Of a stretch of DNA of 64,000 nt, positions 46,231-54,805 are shown in pieces (positions within the stretch are counted from its first letter, which is position 1; each line of letters starts with the position of its first letter). Made by a program: the position numbers and the translations under genes. The stretch spans positions 53,977-117,976 of the forward strand of contig NZ_KE386871.1 of assembly GCF_000429265.1 (NCBI RefSeq). Reading direction: 5' to 3'. A model generated the notes under the pieces. That model searched no databases. It saw only the letters and a list, made by a program, of their open reading frames with translations, and had not been told where the DNA came from. Source of the stretch: Actinomyces gerencseriae DSM 6844 (GTDB lineage: Bacteria > Actinomycetota > Actinomycetes > Actinomycetales > Actinomycetaceae).

Positions 46231-49155
46231 TCACGCCCTGGTGATCGGGGCCAGGCGCAGCATGAGGCGCTTGGTGGTCGTGGCCCCGTCGACCGTGAAC
46301 TCGACGCGCGCCACCGTGGAGCGCCCCGTTCCCTCCAGGCCGACGACGACGCCCACCCCGTAGGACGTGTGGCGCACCCGGTCACCGATCGCGAGCCCCG
46401 CGACGGCCTCCGGCAGGGCGTCGGAGTCCGCCGCGTCGCCGCCCCCTCCGAGCCTGACCGGCTTGCCGCGCCTGGCCAGCCGCTCGGCGCGCCTCGCCTC
46501 CGCCCGATCCTTGGGGGTCTCCACTCGTCCCAGTCGCACTGTTCGTCCGCCTCCTCGTCCGCCCGACCCGATGGCCGGGGCGAAGTCGTCATCGTCCGGC
46601 CCTCCCGTATCGTCTCCCCGGCCCGGGCCGCCCCGGCCGCGGGAGCCGCGCCCGGATCCGAAGCCGCCCTCGCCCCAGCTGCTCCCCCAGCCGGTGCCGC
46701 CGCCGCGCAGCGCATCCATGGAGGAGGCGATGCGCTTCCACTCCATGGTCTCGGCGGGGATGTCGTCCAGGAACCGGGAGGCGGGCATCGCGTTGGCGGC
46801 GCCCCACGCCGAGCGCACGGCGGAGCGGGTGACGTAGAGGCGCTCCCGGGCGCGGGTGAGGGCGACGTAGGCCAGCCGACGCTCCTCGGCCAGCTCGGTC
46901 TCCTCGGACATGGCGCGGGAGTGCGGGAAGGTGCCGTCCTCCATGCCGGTGACGAAGACGACCGGGAACTCCAGTCCCTTGGCGGTGTGGACGGTCATGA
47001 GGGTGACCTGCCCCTGCTCCTCGGCGGCGGCCGCGGCCGCGCGCTCGGACTCGGACATGGCGGCGAGGTCGGCGGCCTGCGGAAGCTGGTCGGAGTCCGC
47101 GACGAGACTGATCCGCTCGAGGAAGTCGGCCAGGGTGCCGTCGGGATTGGCCGTCTGGAAGTCCGAGGCCACCGAGTGGAGCTCCGCGAGGTTCTCCACG
47201 CGCGTGGCGTCCTGCGGATCGTCGCTCGCACGCAGCTCCGCGAGATAGCCCGAGGCGTCCAGGGCGGAGTCCAGGAGGTCGGCGACGCCGTCGCCGTCGG
47301 CGACACGGCTCCGCAGGGAGGCGAGCAGCTCGTGGAAGCGGGTCACCTGGGTGCGGGCGCGAGCGGTCAGCCCCTCGACCGCGGGAGGCTCCTCCCCCGA
47401 CTCGTCCGGATTCCCGGCGACGGCCCCGTCGTCGGCCGGCCGCAGGGCCCCGGCGGCGTCGGCGACGGCGGTCCCGAAGGAGACGCCGTGACGGGCGGCG
47501 TGCTCGGCCAGAACTGCCTCGGCCCTGTCCCCCAGGCCTCGCTTGGGGACATTGAGGATGCGGCGCAGGTTGACGTCGTCGTCGGGGTTGTCGACGGCGC
47601 GCAGGTAGGCGACGGCGTCCTTGATCTCCCTCCGCTCGTAGAAGCGGGTGCCTCCGACGACCTTGTAGGGCTGTCCGGAGCGGAGGAAGGCCTCCTCCAG
47701 AGCGCGCGACTGGGAGTTGGTGCGGTAGAAGACGGCGACGTCGCGGGGCCTCATGCCCTCGACATCGCAGAGGCGGTCGATCTCGGTGCTGATCCACCGG
47801 GCCTCGTCGTGCTCGGAGTCGGCGACGTAGCCGATGATCCTGGGGCCGTCGCCGGAGTCGGTCCACAGGTTCTTCTCCCGGCGACCGGGGTTGCGGGAGA
47901 TGACGGCGTTGGCGGCCGACAGGATGTTCTGGGTGGAGCGGTAGTTCTGCTCCAGCAGGATGGTGCGCGCCGTCGGGTAGTCCTTCTCGAACTCCTCGAT
48001 GTTGCGGATGGTGGCGCCGCGGAAGGCGTAGATGGACTGGTCGGAGTCGCCGACGACGGTGAGCTCTCCGGGCGGCACCGGGCCATCGGCGCCGGAGGTG
48101 CCCGGGCCGCCGACGAGCTCGTGCACGAGCGCGTACTGAGCGTGGTTGGTGTCCTGGTACTCGTCGACCAGGATGTGCCGGAAGCGGCGCCGGTACATCT
48201 CGGCGACGGCCGGCCGGGTCCGGAGGAGCTGGACCGTGCGCATGATGAGGTCGTCGAAGTCCAGAGCGTTGGCGGCGCTCAGGCGCTCGGCGTAGGCGCG
48301 GTAGACCTCGACGAGGTGACGGTCCAACGGGTTGGAGGCGACGGCCTGCTCGGCGAACTGGGCGGGGGTGACGAGCTCGTTCTTGAGGTCGGAGATGCGG
48401 TGGGCGAAGGTCTTGGGGGTGAAGCGCTTGGGGTCGATGCCGAGCTCGCGCACGATGAGGGTGACGAGGCGGGTGGAGTCGGCGGCGTCGTAGATGGAGA
48501 AGGTGGAGCGCAGGCCGGCGGCCTCGTGCTCGCGGCGCAGGATGCGCACGCAGGCGGAGTGGAAGGTGGAGACCCACATGCGCTCGCCGGCAGGTCCCAC
48601 CAGGGCGGTGACGCGCTCGCGCATCTCGGCGGCGGCCTTGTTGGTGAAGGTGATGGCCAGGATCTCCCCGGGACGGGCGCGGCCGGTGGCGATGAGGCGG
48701 GCGATGCGGTGGGTCAGCACCCTGGTCTTCCCGGACCCGGCACCGGCGATGATGAGCAGCGGGGAGCCGGAGTGGGTGACGGCGGCCTCCTGGGCGGGGT
48801 TGAGTCCGTGGATGAGATCGGCCGGGTCCGCGACCGTCACGCCCCAGGCGGGGCCGGAGTGGCTGGAGTAGTGGTCCGGCGGCGCAGCGCCGCCGGCTCG
48901 GGCGCGGGCAGCGGCGGCGTCGGCCTGGGCGCGGGCGACGAGCTCGGCCGCCTCGTGCCGCCTGTTCTCCCAGGCCTCGGCCTCGGCCCGCTCGGCGTCC
49001 GTGGGGACGTAGACGTCGGGGTCGTCGTCCCAGGGCTCGTCCCAGCCGTCGTCGGCGGGGGCGAGGGCGGGCAGGGCGGCGTCGGTCGGGGGCGTGGGGC
49101 CGGTGCCGCGGCCGGGCATGGACAGGCCGCCGAAGAGGGGGTTCATCGCGTTCAT
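46231..49155 (-). CDS. pcrA: UvrD/PcrA-type ATP-dependent DNA helicase
   Basis: About 974 residues. Superfamily 1A helicase motifs in order: GLNPAQEAAV (Q), IIAGAGSGKTRVLTHRIARL (I), FTNKAAAEMRERV (Ia), STFHSACVRIL (Ib), HILVDEYQDTN (II), VVGDSDQSIYAFRGA (III), LEQNYRSTQNIL (IV), VTLMTVHTAKGLEFPVVFVT (V) and RLAYVALTRARERLYV (VI). The C-terminal Tudor-like tail (RVRHTSYGVGVVVG) marks PcrA, which binds RNA polymerase. It unwinds DNA in repair and removes blocks. An acidic N-terminal extension of ~120 residues is extra. The start at 49155 is preferred over 49146 but without a strong site. Confidence 0.94.
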   Translation of the reverse strand: MNAMNPLFGGLSMPGRGTGPTPPTDAALPALAPADDGWDEPWDDDPDVYVPTDAERAEAEAWENRRHEAAELVARAQADAAAARARAGGAAPPDHYSSHSGPAWGVTVADPADLIHGLNPAQEAAVTHSGSPLLIIAGAGSGKTRVLTHRIARLIATGRARPGEILAITFTNKAAAEMRERVTALVGPAGERMWVSTFHSACVRILRREHEAAGLRSTFSIYDAADSTRLVTLIVRELGIDPKRFTPKTFAHRISDLKNELVTPAQFAEQAVASNPLDRHLVEVYRAYAERLSAANALDFDDLIMRTVQLLRTRPAVAEMYRRRFRHILVDEYQDTNHAQYALVHELVGGPGTSGADGPVPPGELTVVGDSDQSIYAFRGATIRNIEEFEKDYPTARTILLEQNYRSTQNILSAANAVISRNPGRREKNLWTDSGDGPRIIGYVADSEHDEARWISTEIDRLCDVEGMRPRDVAVFYRTNSQSRALEEAFLRSGQPYKVVGGTRFYERREIKDAVAYLRAVDNPDDDVNLRRILNVPKRGLGDRAEAVLAEHAARHGVSFGTAVADAAGALRPADDGAVAGNPDESGEEPPAVEGLTARARTQVTRFHELLASLRSRVADGDGVADLLDSALDASGYLAELRASDDPQDATRVENLAELHSVASDFQTANPDGTLADFLERISLVADSDQLPQAADLAAMSESERAAAAAAEEQGQVTLMTVHTAKGLEFPVVFVTGMEDGTFPHSRAMSEETELAEERRLAYVALTRARERLYVTRSAVRSAWGAANAMPASRFLDDIPAETMEWKRIASSMDALRGGGTGWGSSWGEGGFGSGRGSRGRGGPGRGDDTGGPDDDDFAPAIGSGGRGGGRTVRLGRVETPKDRAEARRAERLARRGKPVRLGGGGDAADSDALPEAVAGLAIGDRVRHTSYGVGVVVGLEGTGRSTVARVEFTVDGATTTKRLMLRLAPITRA

Positions 49156-49217
49156 CGTAGGGCCAAGCCTAGGCCAGGCCAGCGATGCCGGCCGCACTCA
49201 TCAACTCCATTCCGGTG

Positions 49218-49255
49218 TTGACAGTACTCTGTCAATATTGACAGAGTACTGTCAA
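49218..49255. promoter_or_regulatory. Double palindromic operator before the PfpI-MarR operon
   Basis: Two copies of TTGACAG-N4-CTGTCAA (49218-49235 and 49238-49255), themselves mirror images, form a perfect 38-bp palindrome centred at 49236/49237. Centres lie 20 bases apart, about two helical turns. This suits binding of two regulator dimers, most likely the MarR protein encoded in the operon. TTGACA also matches a -35 box, so binding would block RNA polymerase. Confidence 0.85.
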
Positions 49256-49289
49256 CGGATCGAGGACGCTGGACCGGGAGGAGCCGAAA

Positions 49290-49925
49290 GTGCGCACCAT
49301 CGCCCTCTACACGACCGAGACCATGGCGGACTGGGAGTACTCCTACCTCACCACCCAGATCGCCGGCGCGGAGCAGCTCAAGCCCGGACGCTTCCGGCTG
49401 CTGCGCGTGGGCGACGGGTTGGAGCCGGTGCGCACGCTCGGGAACTTGCCGCTCGCACCGGAGGCCGACCTCGATGCTCTCGATGCGCTGACCGGCGACG
49501 ACTCGCTCTCAGCCCTGGTCATCCCCGGAGGCAACCACTACGCGTCCGGGCACGAACGACTCATTGAGACGGTCGGCCACCTCGTGGCCGAGGCGGTTCC
49601 GGTGGCGGGGATCTGCGGCGCCACACTCCTGCTGGCCCGCGGCGGCTTCCTGGACGATCGCCGGCACACCTCGAACGCCGCCTCGTTCCTTGAGGGCAGT
49701 GGCTACCTCGGCGGCGCGCAGTACGTGGAGGCACCGGTGGTGACCGATCGGGGTATCACCACGGCCTCAGGCCTTCGCGCCGTTCCCTTCACCGCCGAGA
49801 TCATGCGAATCACCGGGCTGCTACCCGGCTCAATGGCCGACTCGTGGGAGAGGCTGTTCCTGGGCGGCGACGAGAAGGACTACGCAGCACTGATGGAAGC
49901 GACCAGTGCCTGGCAGAACGCCTGA
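49290..49925 (+). CDS. DJ-1/PfpI family protein (type 1 glutamine amidotransferase-like)
   Basis: 211 residues from a GTG with GGGAGGAG upstream. The nucleophile elbow AGICGATLLLARGG holds the conserved Cys; LVIPGGNHY and an acidic residue near the start complete the class. Relatives are glyoxalases, protein deglycases or general stress proteins. Overlap of 20 bases with the following MarR gene and the double operator show a small self-regulated operon. Substrate unknown. Confidence 0.88.
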   Translation: MRTIALYTTETMADWEYSYLTTQIAGAEQLKPGRFRLLRVGDGLEPVRTLGNLPLAPEADLDALDALTGDDSLSALVIPGGNHYASGHERLIETVGHLVAEAVPVAGICGATLLLARGGFLDDRRHTSNAASFLEGSGYLGGAQYVEAPVVTDRGITTASGLRAVPFTAEIMRITGLLPGSMADSWERLFLGGDEKDYAALMEATSAWQNA

Positions 49926-50373
49926 GGGAGACGCCCTCACAGCCCTGGTTCTTCCCGTTTTCGCGCTCAACGGGGAACTCCTCAAGGCGGCCGCGGCGAT
50001 CACGGCCCCGCATGAGCTGACCCCGGCCCGGTGGCAAGTGCTGGGCGCTATCCTGGATGAGTCGCTGCCGGTCGCCGAGATCGCACGCCGGATAGGCCTG
50101 ACCAGGCAAAGCGTGCAGCGGGTGGCCAACGACGTCGTCGCCCAGGAATGGGCGCGCTGGCAGCCCAATCCTCGTCGACGCGGTCAGAACCTGCTCGTTC
50201 TGACGGCCAGGGGAAGACGAGCAGTCGCGGCACTGACCGCGGAGCAGCACGCCTGGGCCGACGCCGTCGGGCGGAGAATCGGAGAGAAGAACCTGAAAAC
50301 CCTGGCGACCTTGATCGGCCGGGTGGCCGACGCATCGCGTCGCTATCGGCAGTCCGCCAGCGAGGAGCGCTAG
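49906..50373 (+). CDS. MarR family transcriptional regulator
   Basis: 155 residues from a GTG inside the end of the PfpI gene. Winged helix: LTPARWQVLGAILDESLPVA, ARRIGLTRQSVQRVANDVVA (recognition helix) and wing NPRRRGQNLLVLT. Long N- and C-terminal dimer helices. Such proteins bind palindromes of 16-20 bp, consistent with the TTGACAG-N4-CTGTCAA sites upstream. The ligand may be oxidants or aromatic compounds. Confidence 0.87.
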   Translation: MPGRTPEGDALTALVLPVFALNGELLKAAAAITAPHELTPARWQVLGAILDESLPVAEIARRIGLTRQSVQRVANDVVAQEWARWQPNPRRRGQNLLVLTARGRRAVAALTAEQHAWADAVGRRIGEKNLKTLATLIGRVADASRRYRQSASEER

Positions 50374-50674
50374 CGTCAGCCGGCGACCATCTCCTCCTGC
50401 CCCCGGGCGATGGCCGGTCGCCGAGGGGCTACGTGTGTCCAAATCCGCCACAAAGGAGCCAAGGGCCCGATCAGGCCGCTGGCAGAACCGCGGAATCATG
50501 CGGTTTTCCTCAGTCGAGACGAGCCCGGTCGGGGCCTTTGTGGCAGATTTGGACATTGCCCGGATGATTCTGGGCATCCCGCGCCAGTTACCGCTGCAGA
50601 AGGATTCCGCGAAGGAGACCGCTCACCGAAGGCGCCCATCCTTGAGCAGTCTCAGCCGCGAAAGAGTGGGCACA
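50374..50674. other. Non-coding interval holding a MITE-like element
   Basis: About 300 bases without a supportable gene. It holds the inverted-repeat element at 50436-50555; the rest (50556-50674) shows nothing recognisable. Confidence 0.5.
50436..50555. mobile_element. 120-bp MITE-like inverted-repeat element
   Basis: 25-bp ends starting TGTCCAAATC and continuing GCCACAAAGG are inverted copies of each other with three mismatches, 70 bases apart; inside is a second short hairpin (AACCGC...GCGGTT). No coding capacity. This matches the form of a miniature inverted-repeat transposable element, or a large structured RNA/terminator. No target duplication is obvious to me, so mobility is an inference. 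Confidence 0.55.
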
Positions 50675-51037
50675 TCAGAGCGGCCGGGTCTCGGTGATGA
50701 CGACGTGCTGCTCGCGGCGACTGATGAGCCAGGTGCCGTCCACCAGCACGAGCGTGTCGGTGTAGCGGATCGAGTTGTCGACCAGAGCATCCTTCCCGTC
50801 CTGCTCCTGGACGAGGATGGCCTTGCCGTAGTGGACGTCGGTGGCGGTGTCGCCATCGATCGTGATGACCTGCTGGCCGTTGAAGTGGTAGGCGGTCTTC
50901 ACCGTGGACATGGCCTCGCCGAAGATGAGGTCCCGGCAGCGGGAGAACTCCACCCGCACGATGTCGGTGTAGTCCTGCTCGAACAGGCTGACGTCGTCGC
51001 CGTTGCTCAGACGGTCCCAGACGTTCTTGTCCGTCAT
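50675..51037 (-). CDS. NTF2/SnoaL-like small protein
   Basis: 120 residues. ATG at 51037 with GGGAG 7 bases upstream. Pattern of a cone-shaped alpha+beta NTF2 fold: VWDRLSNGDDVSLFEQDYTD, HFNGQQVITIDGDTATDVHY, IRYTDTLVLVDGTWLISRRE. Members bind small hydrophobic molecules; some are isomerases or cyclases. It follows the broken NAD(P)-binding gene by 18 bases, so it was probably the second gene of that operon. Confidence 0.75.
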   Translation of the reverse strand: MTDKNVWDRLSNGDDVSLFEQDYTDIVRVEFSRCRDLIFGEAMSTVKTAYHFNGQQVITIDGDTATDVHYGKAILVQEQDGKDALVDNSIRYTDTLVLVDGTWLISRREQHVVITETRPL

Positions 51038-51054
51038 GATCAGCTCCCGCCCGG

Positions 51055-51479
51055 TCAACGAATGACGCGGGCGACGTCGGCCCGGACGCGCTCGGGATCA
51101 TCGGTCAGGGGGAAGCCGTAGGGGCTCGAGAGGGTCACCGGGCGACTCGCGTTCATCGCGGTCATGAGGCTGATGCGCGCGTTGTTGTCGCCCAGGGCGT
51201 CAAGAAGCGCGGGGATGGCTGCGTAGAAGCTGCTTCCGCCGTCGCCGTCCATGTCACCACCATGGGTGAGGACGACCGCGTCGACGTCGATCACGAAGGG
51301 GCGCAGGTGTCGGCGCAGGAGGGCGAGGCCTCCACGACCTCGACGCCGCCCGGCAGTGAGCGCCGGGCTCGGGCCGCGTTGCGGCTCTGGGCGCGGACGG
51401 TGACGCCACGACCGAGCGCCTCCTCGACGACGACGCGGCCGACCTGGCCGGTGGATCCGATGACGAGAACGGTGGGCAC
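51055..51479 (-). pseudogene. Broken NAD(P)H-binding (atypical SDR) gene
   Basis: The first part, from a GTG at 51479 (GGAGAGA upstream), reads a Rossmann domain: TVLVIGSTGQVGRVVVEEAL and ARSLPGGVEVVEA-like residues. After ~50 codons it meets TGA at about 51291. The next frame continues the family: RPFVIDVDAVVLTHGG, ARISLMTAMNASRPV, then an end DDPERVRADVARVI. One added C near 51316-51322 (ACCTG to ACCCTG) would join the frames. Even then about 80 residues of the usual family length are missing between MTAMN and the end, so it looks both frameshifted and internally deleted. Confidence 0.65.
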
Positions 51480-51499
51480 GAACAGTCTCTCCGTTGCGG

Positions 51500-51514
51500 T
51501 TGGACATATTGGAC
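51500..51514. promoter_or_regulatory. Direct repeat TTGGAC-ATA-TTGGAC
   Basis: Two TTGGAC copies nine bases apart lie 20 bases upstream of the broken NAD(P)-binding gene. A possible regulator site; nothing more can be said. Confidence 0.3.
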
Positions 51515-51677
51515 GCAAGAGGCGATCGCCGCCGGGCCGGCGAGCACCGGGCCGGCACGCGCCCTCCCGGTCGATAGCCCATCCCGTCCGTCCGGGCGCC
51601 TGACAACCAGGTCCTACCAGGGCCAGGCGCCCCGGCCTTTCTCCCGGTCATTTCCGGAAACTCACTGGAGCATATCC

Positions 51678-51707
51678 TTGCTCAACCTAGCGCGAATCTC
51701 GTACTAT
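51678..51707 (+). promoter_or_regulatory. Promoter of the oxidoreductase-MarR operon
   Basis: TTGCTC (51678-51683) and TACTAT (51702-51707) are 18 bases apart. The -10 overlaps an inverted repeat TACTA...TAGTA (51702-51722), a plausible operator for the MarR protein encoded downstream. Confidence 0.6.
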
Positions 51708-51774
51708 TCGTTTTACGTAGTAGTTCACGACGGCGACAGCGCCTCGCTGTCGAGTGAGCCCCCGGGAGGGATCC

Positions 51775-52767
51775 GTGATTCGAGCAATTGAGTACCGGAG
51801 ATTCGGCGGCCCAGAGGTCCTGGAGGAGGTCGACCGCCCGGAGCAGGCGCCCGACGATGGAGAGGTGCGCATCGCGGTGCGCGCCGTCGGACTCAACCCC
51901 ATCGACTTCAAGATCTTCGAGGGCGACCTGCAGCCGGTTGAGCGGGTTCAGCGCCTCATTCATCCTCGGCGCTGGCTGGAGGGCGCATCCGCCCGCTTCC
52001 CCCGGGGCGTGGCCCGGGACTTCGCGGGAGTCATCGACGCAGTCGGCGCAGGCGTCACGGGCCTCGCCGTGGGCGACGCCGTGCTGGGCACCTTGCGAAG
52101 CGCACCCGGCCAGGCCGACACCCGCGGAGCACTCACCACCGCGCTGGTGGCACCCGCCGCCGACGTCATCAGGAAGCCGGCTCCCCTGTCGTTCACGCAG
52201 GCGGCCTGCCTGGGAGTCGCCTCGCAAACCGCGTGCGGCGCATTCAGACAGCTGGACCTGCACGACGGCGACGTCATTGTCATCAGTGCCGCCGCGGGCG
52301 GTGTGGGCTCGATCGCCGCGCAGCTCGCCTTGAGCCGCAGTGCCACCGTGATCGGAATCGCCGGCGCTCGCAATACCGACTACCTCCGCTCCTTGGGCAC
52401 CATTCCGGTCGCCTATGGCGAGAACCTGACGAGCCGGGTTCGCGAAGCGGCCCCGGCGCCCGTCACCAAGCTCCTCGACTGCTATGGGCGTGGCTACGTG
52501 ACGCTGGGACGCGAGCTCGGCCTGCCGGGTCGTTCCATCGGGACCCTGGTCCCCTCACCCGCGGCGATCCTCAGGGGCGCGCAGTTCACCGGGGGACGAC
52601 ATGGTGGACGCGGCGACCTCGAGGAAGTGGCGCAGCTGGTGGCGGACGATGCCATCAAGGTCGAGATCGCTCACACGTACTCCCTCACGGTTGAGCAGGT
52701 TCGCGCCGCCTACACCGAGCTGGCAAAGGGCCACGTCCGCGGCAAGCTCGTCGTCGACCTATCCTGA
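51775..52767 (+). CDS. NADP-dependent oxidoreductase, zinc-type alcohol dehydrogenase-like (quinone oxidoreductase group)
   Basis: 330 residues from a GTG with GGGAGGG upstream. N-terminal GroES-like domain (IRAIEYRRFGGPEVLEEVDR, AVGLNPIDFKIFEGDL, GVARDFAGVIDAVGAGV), then a Rossmann domain with VIVISAAAGGVGSIAAQLAL. The zinc ligands of classical alcohol dehydrogenases are absent, as in quinone oxidoreductases. It would reduce quinones or enones with NADPH. Followed by a MarR regulator 35 bases on, in one operon. Confidence 0.9.
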   Translation: MIRAIEYRRFGGPEVLEEVDRPEQAPDDGEVRIAVRAVGLNPIDFKIFEGDLQPVERVQRLIHPRRWLEGASARFPRGVARDFAGVIDAVGAGVTGLAVGDAVLGTLRSAPGQADTRGALTTALVAPAADVIRKPAPLSFTQAACLGVASQTACGAFRQLDLHDGDVIVISAAAGGVGSIAAQLALSRSATVIGIAGARNTDYLRSLGTIPVAYGENLTSRVREAAPAPVTKLLDCYGRGYVTLGRELGLPGRSIGTLVPSPAAILRGAQFTGGRHGGRGDLEEVAQLVADDAIKVEIAHTYSLTVEQVRAAYTELAKGHVRGKLVVDLS

Positions 52768-52802
52768 CGCCCATCCACGTTCAGCCGGATCAGGAGACTC
52801 GC

Positions 52803-53267
52803 TTGAGCAGACGGATTCACGATCAGCGTCTCATCCGGGCACTGCGCGCCATGAACAGCGAGCTCGCCGCCAGCAACCGTGCTGTTGCAGCGCGAACCGG
52901 ACTCAACGACAGCGATCTGGCTGTGCTCGACGTCCTGCACCGCGACGGTCCGCAGACCCCCACCTCCCTGGCCCGCCGCACCCGGATGGGGACCACGACA
53001 ATGGCCGGCGTGCTGCGGCGACTCGCCCGCGACGGCTGGGTCGAGCGTCGCCCCAGTGAGACGGACCTGCGATCCTTCACCATCCACGCCACAAGCGCTG
53101 ATCGTCTTGCCGAGATATTCCTGCCCGCCAACCGGAAGCTGACCGCTCTGGTCGAGCACTGGCCGGGTAGCCGGGTCGATCAGCTCATCGAGTTCCTGGA
53201 GGACGCCACCGAGGTGATCCACGAGTCGGCGGAGCAGCTATCGACCAAGGACGGCGACGACTTCTGA
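52803..53267 (+). CDS. MarR family transcriptional regulator
   Basis: 154 residues from a TTG start with AGGAGA 7 bases upstream. Winged helix: GLNDSDLAVLDVLHRDGPQT, LARRTRMGTTTMAGVLRRLA (recognition), wing RRPSETDLRSFTI. The second MarR gene in 3 kb. It is cotranscribed with the oxidoreductase and probably controls it in answer to electrophiles or quinones, an inference from context. Confidence 0.87.
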   Translation: MSRRIHDQRLIRALRAMNSELAASNRAVAARTGLNDSDLAVLDVLHRDGPQTPTSLARRTRMGTTTMAGVLRRLARDGWVERRPSETDLRSFTIHATSADRLAEIFLPANRKLTALVEHWPGSRVDQLIEFLEDATEVIHESAEQLSTKDGDDF

Positions 53268-53332
53268 CCTCGCATCGCTTCCTACGCTCCCCTACGCGCG
53301 CACGCGCACCTCGCCGGCTCGCCCGGACCGGA

Positions 53333-53554
53333 GCGTCAGCCCGGGAGGCCGCCCTGGCCCTGGGCTGGTCGGAGCGCACGCTGCGCAGAGGAATGCTGGA
53401 GACCTTCGACTATGGATACGCCACTCTGGTGCGCATCGAGCGAGCGTGCCGGGCGCGTTCGCTTCTCCAGCGAGGACTCTCACCGGCCGATGTCTCAGCG
53501 AGTGCGGGTTATAGGGCCAGTGCGATGCGATGGCCGCCCGAGGGTGACTCGTAG
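53333..53554 (+). pseudogene. Truncated AraC-type DNA-binding domain
   Basis: One frame reads AREAALALGWSERTLRRGML, then FDYGYATLVRIERACRARSL, then GLSPADVSASAGYR: an AraC helix-turn-helix that should continue with a second helix pair (typically DQPHLTRE). After AGYR the sequence changes to ASAMRWPPEGDS and stops. The N-terminal ligand domain is missing. It is a remnant. Confidence 0.7.
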
Positions 53555-53691
53555 CCGGGGTCGAGGCGGCGTATGAGGTCGATGGCGCCCCACGCCAGAA
53601 CGGTGCCGTCGTCGAGCCTGGTATCGACATGCGGCTCGTCGCTCCCTTCGGGGACGGGTGCTCCGAGCAGGCGGTAGAAGGCGAGCGAGCA
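53509..53691 (-). pseudogene. Truncated VOC (glyoxalase/bleomycin-resistance) family gene
   Basis: The minus strand reads SLAFYRLLGAPVPEGSDEPH, then DDGTVLAWGAIDLIRRLDPG, then SPSGGHRIALAL and a stop. This is the first half of a VOC domain, without its first ~15 residues (a TGA precedes) and without the C-terminal half. Its broken end overlaps that of the AraC fragment, so one deletion seems to have cut both. Confidence 0.7.
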
Positions 53692-53925
53692 TCACGCAGC
53701 CGAGACAAGTACCCGCCGCGGGGGAGTTCGGGACAGTCGTCACCGCCGTCACTCAGGCCAATGAGTATCCTGGAGCATCTCACTCACGATCAGCTTGAAA
53801 GTCAACAAGAAAATCGATATCGCTGGCGTGGGGATCGAAATGAACCGCGGAACCATGACCAGAGCACGGTGCATCGCAGGCGGGCAAAGTCCCCGGCAGC
53901 CGCAGCCGGCGCTGCCAGCAGGGTC
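53692..53925. other. Low-information spacer before prmC 3' end
   Basis: About 230 bases, with a patch of lower GC at 53790-53830. No gene is supportable on either strand. Confidence 0.4.
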
Positions 53926-54789
53926 TTATCGCACGGCGCGCAGGTAGCGGTCGCGGCCGGTGAGGTCCTGGCCGGTCTCGGCCTGCTTGTACCCGGCCCC
54001 GAGCGCGGCCGCGCGTAGCAGCGCCCCCTGCTCGTGGCCGTGCTCCATGACGAGCACGCCGCCGGTGCGCAGCAGGGCGACCGAGCGCACGAGGACGTCG
54101 ACGGGGATGTCCAGCCCGTCGGGTCCCCCGCCGTAGAGGGCCACGGCGGGCTCGTGCCGGGCCGTCTCGGCGTCCTCCACGGCGCCTGCCGGAACGTAGG
54201 GAGGATTGGAGACGACGACATCGACCTGCCCGTTGAGACCGTGGAGGACCAGCGGATCGGTGGCGTCGGCGCGGATCACCTCGACGCGTCCGGGGACCAG
54301 CCTCTCGCAGTTCTCACGGGCCGCGGCGGCAGTCGCGTCATCGATCTCGACGGCGACCACCCGCGCATCGGGGACCTCTGCGGCCAAAGCGGCGGCGATG
54401 GCGCCCGAGCCCGTGCACAGATCGACGGCGAGTGGGATCGCGCCGTCGTCGGCCCTCCGCCTGGCGGCGTCGATCGCGACCCCCGCCACCACCTCGGTCT
54501 CGGGACGCACGATGAAGACGCCGGATCGACTCACCAGCTCCAGGCCGCGGAACCACATGACGCCCAGAATGCGCTGCAGCGGTTCGCGCGCGGCGCGGCG
54601 CGCGACGAGAGGGAGGTAGGCGGGCAGGAAGTCGGAGCCGGCACCATCGGCCAGGAGCATGGGACGGCCGAGAACGTGCTCGGCGAGCAGCCGGGCGTCG
54701 GTCTCGGGCGAGGCGACACCAGCGGCCCCGAGACGCGCCGCGGCATTCCGCACCTCGCGACGCAGCGCGTAGCGGTCGAGAGCGCTCAT
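53926..54789 (-). CDS. prmC: Peptide chain release factor N5-glutamine methyltransferase
   Basis: 287 residues. It methylates the Gln of the GGQ motif of release factors. Seen: N-terminal helical domain (ASPETDARLLAEHVLGR), SAM-binding motif I VDLCTGSGAIAAALAAEVP, motif II VVAVEIDD, and the catalytic NPPYVPAG. Its position directly after prfA is conserved. ATG at 54789, without a strong site. A 22-bp array lies in the gap to prfA. Confidence 0.95.
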   Translation of the reverse strand: MSALDRYALRREVRNAAARLGAAGVASPETDARLLAEHVLGRPMLLADGAGSDFLPAYLPLVARRAAREPLQRILGVMWFRGLELVSRSGVFIVRPETEVVAGVAIDAARRRADDGAIPLAVDLCTGSGAIAAALAAEVPDARVVAVEIDDATAAAARENCERLVPGRVEVIRADATDPLVLHGLNGQVDVVVSNPPYVPAGAVEDAETARHEPAVALYGGGPDGLDIPVDVLVRSVALLRTGGVLVMEHGHEQGALLRAAALGAGYKQAETGQDLTGRDRYLRAVR

Positions 54790-54805
54790 GCGGCGCGCGT
54801 CGCCC

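Noticed and set aside
45757..49221. 1154-codon open frame on the plus strand opposite pcrA
   Set aside because: Composition is shadow-like (Gly/Val/Asp/Ala runs); the reverse strand carries all helicase motifs.
50436..50640. Small proteins starting MSKSATK encoded by the inverted-repeat element
   Set aside because: The same beginning arises on both strands simply because the element's ends are inverted copies; there is no ribosome binding site or conserved continuation.
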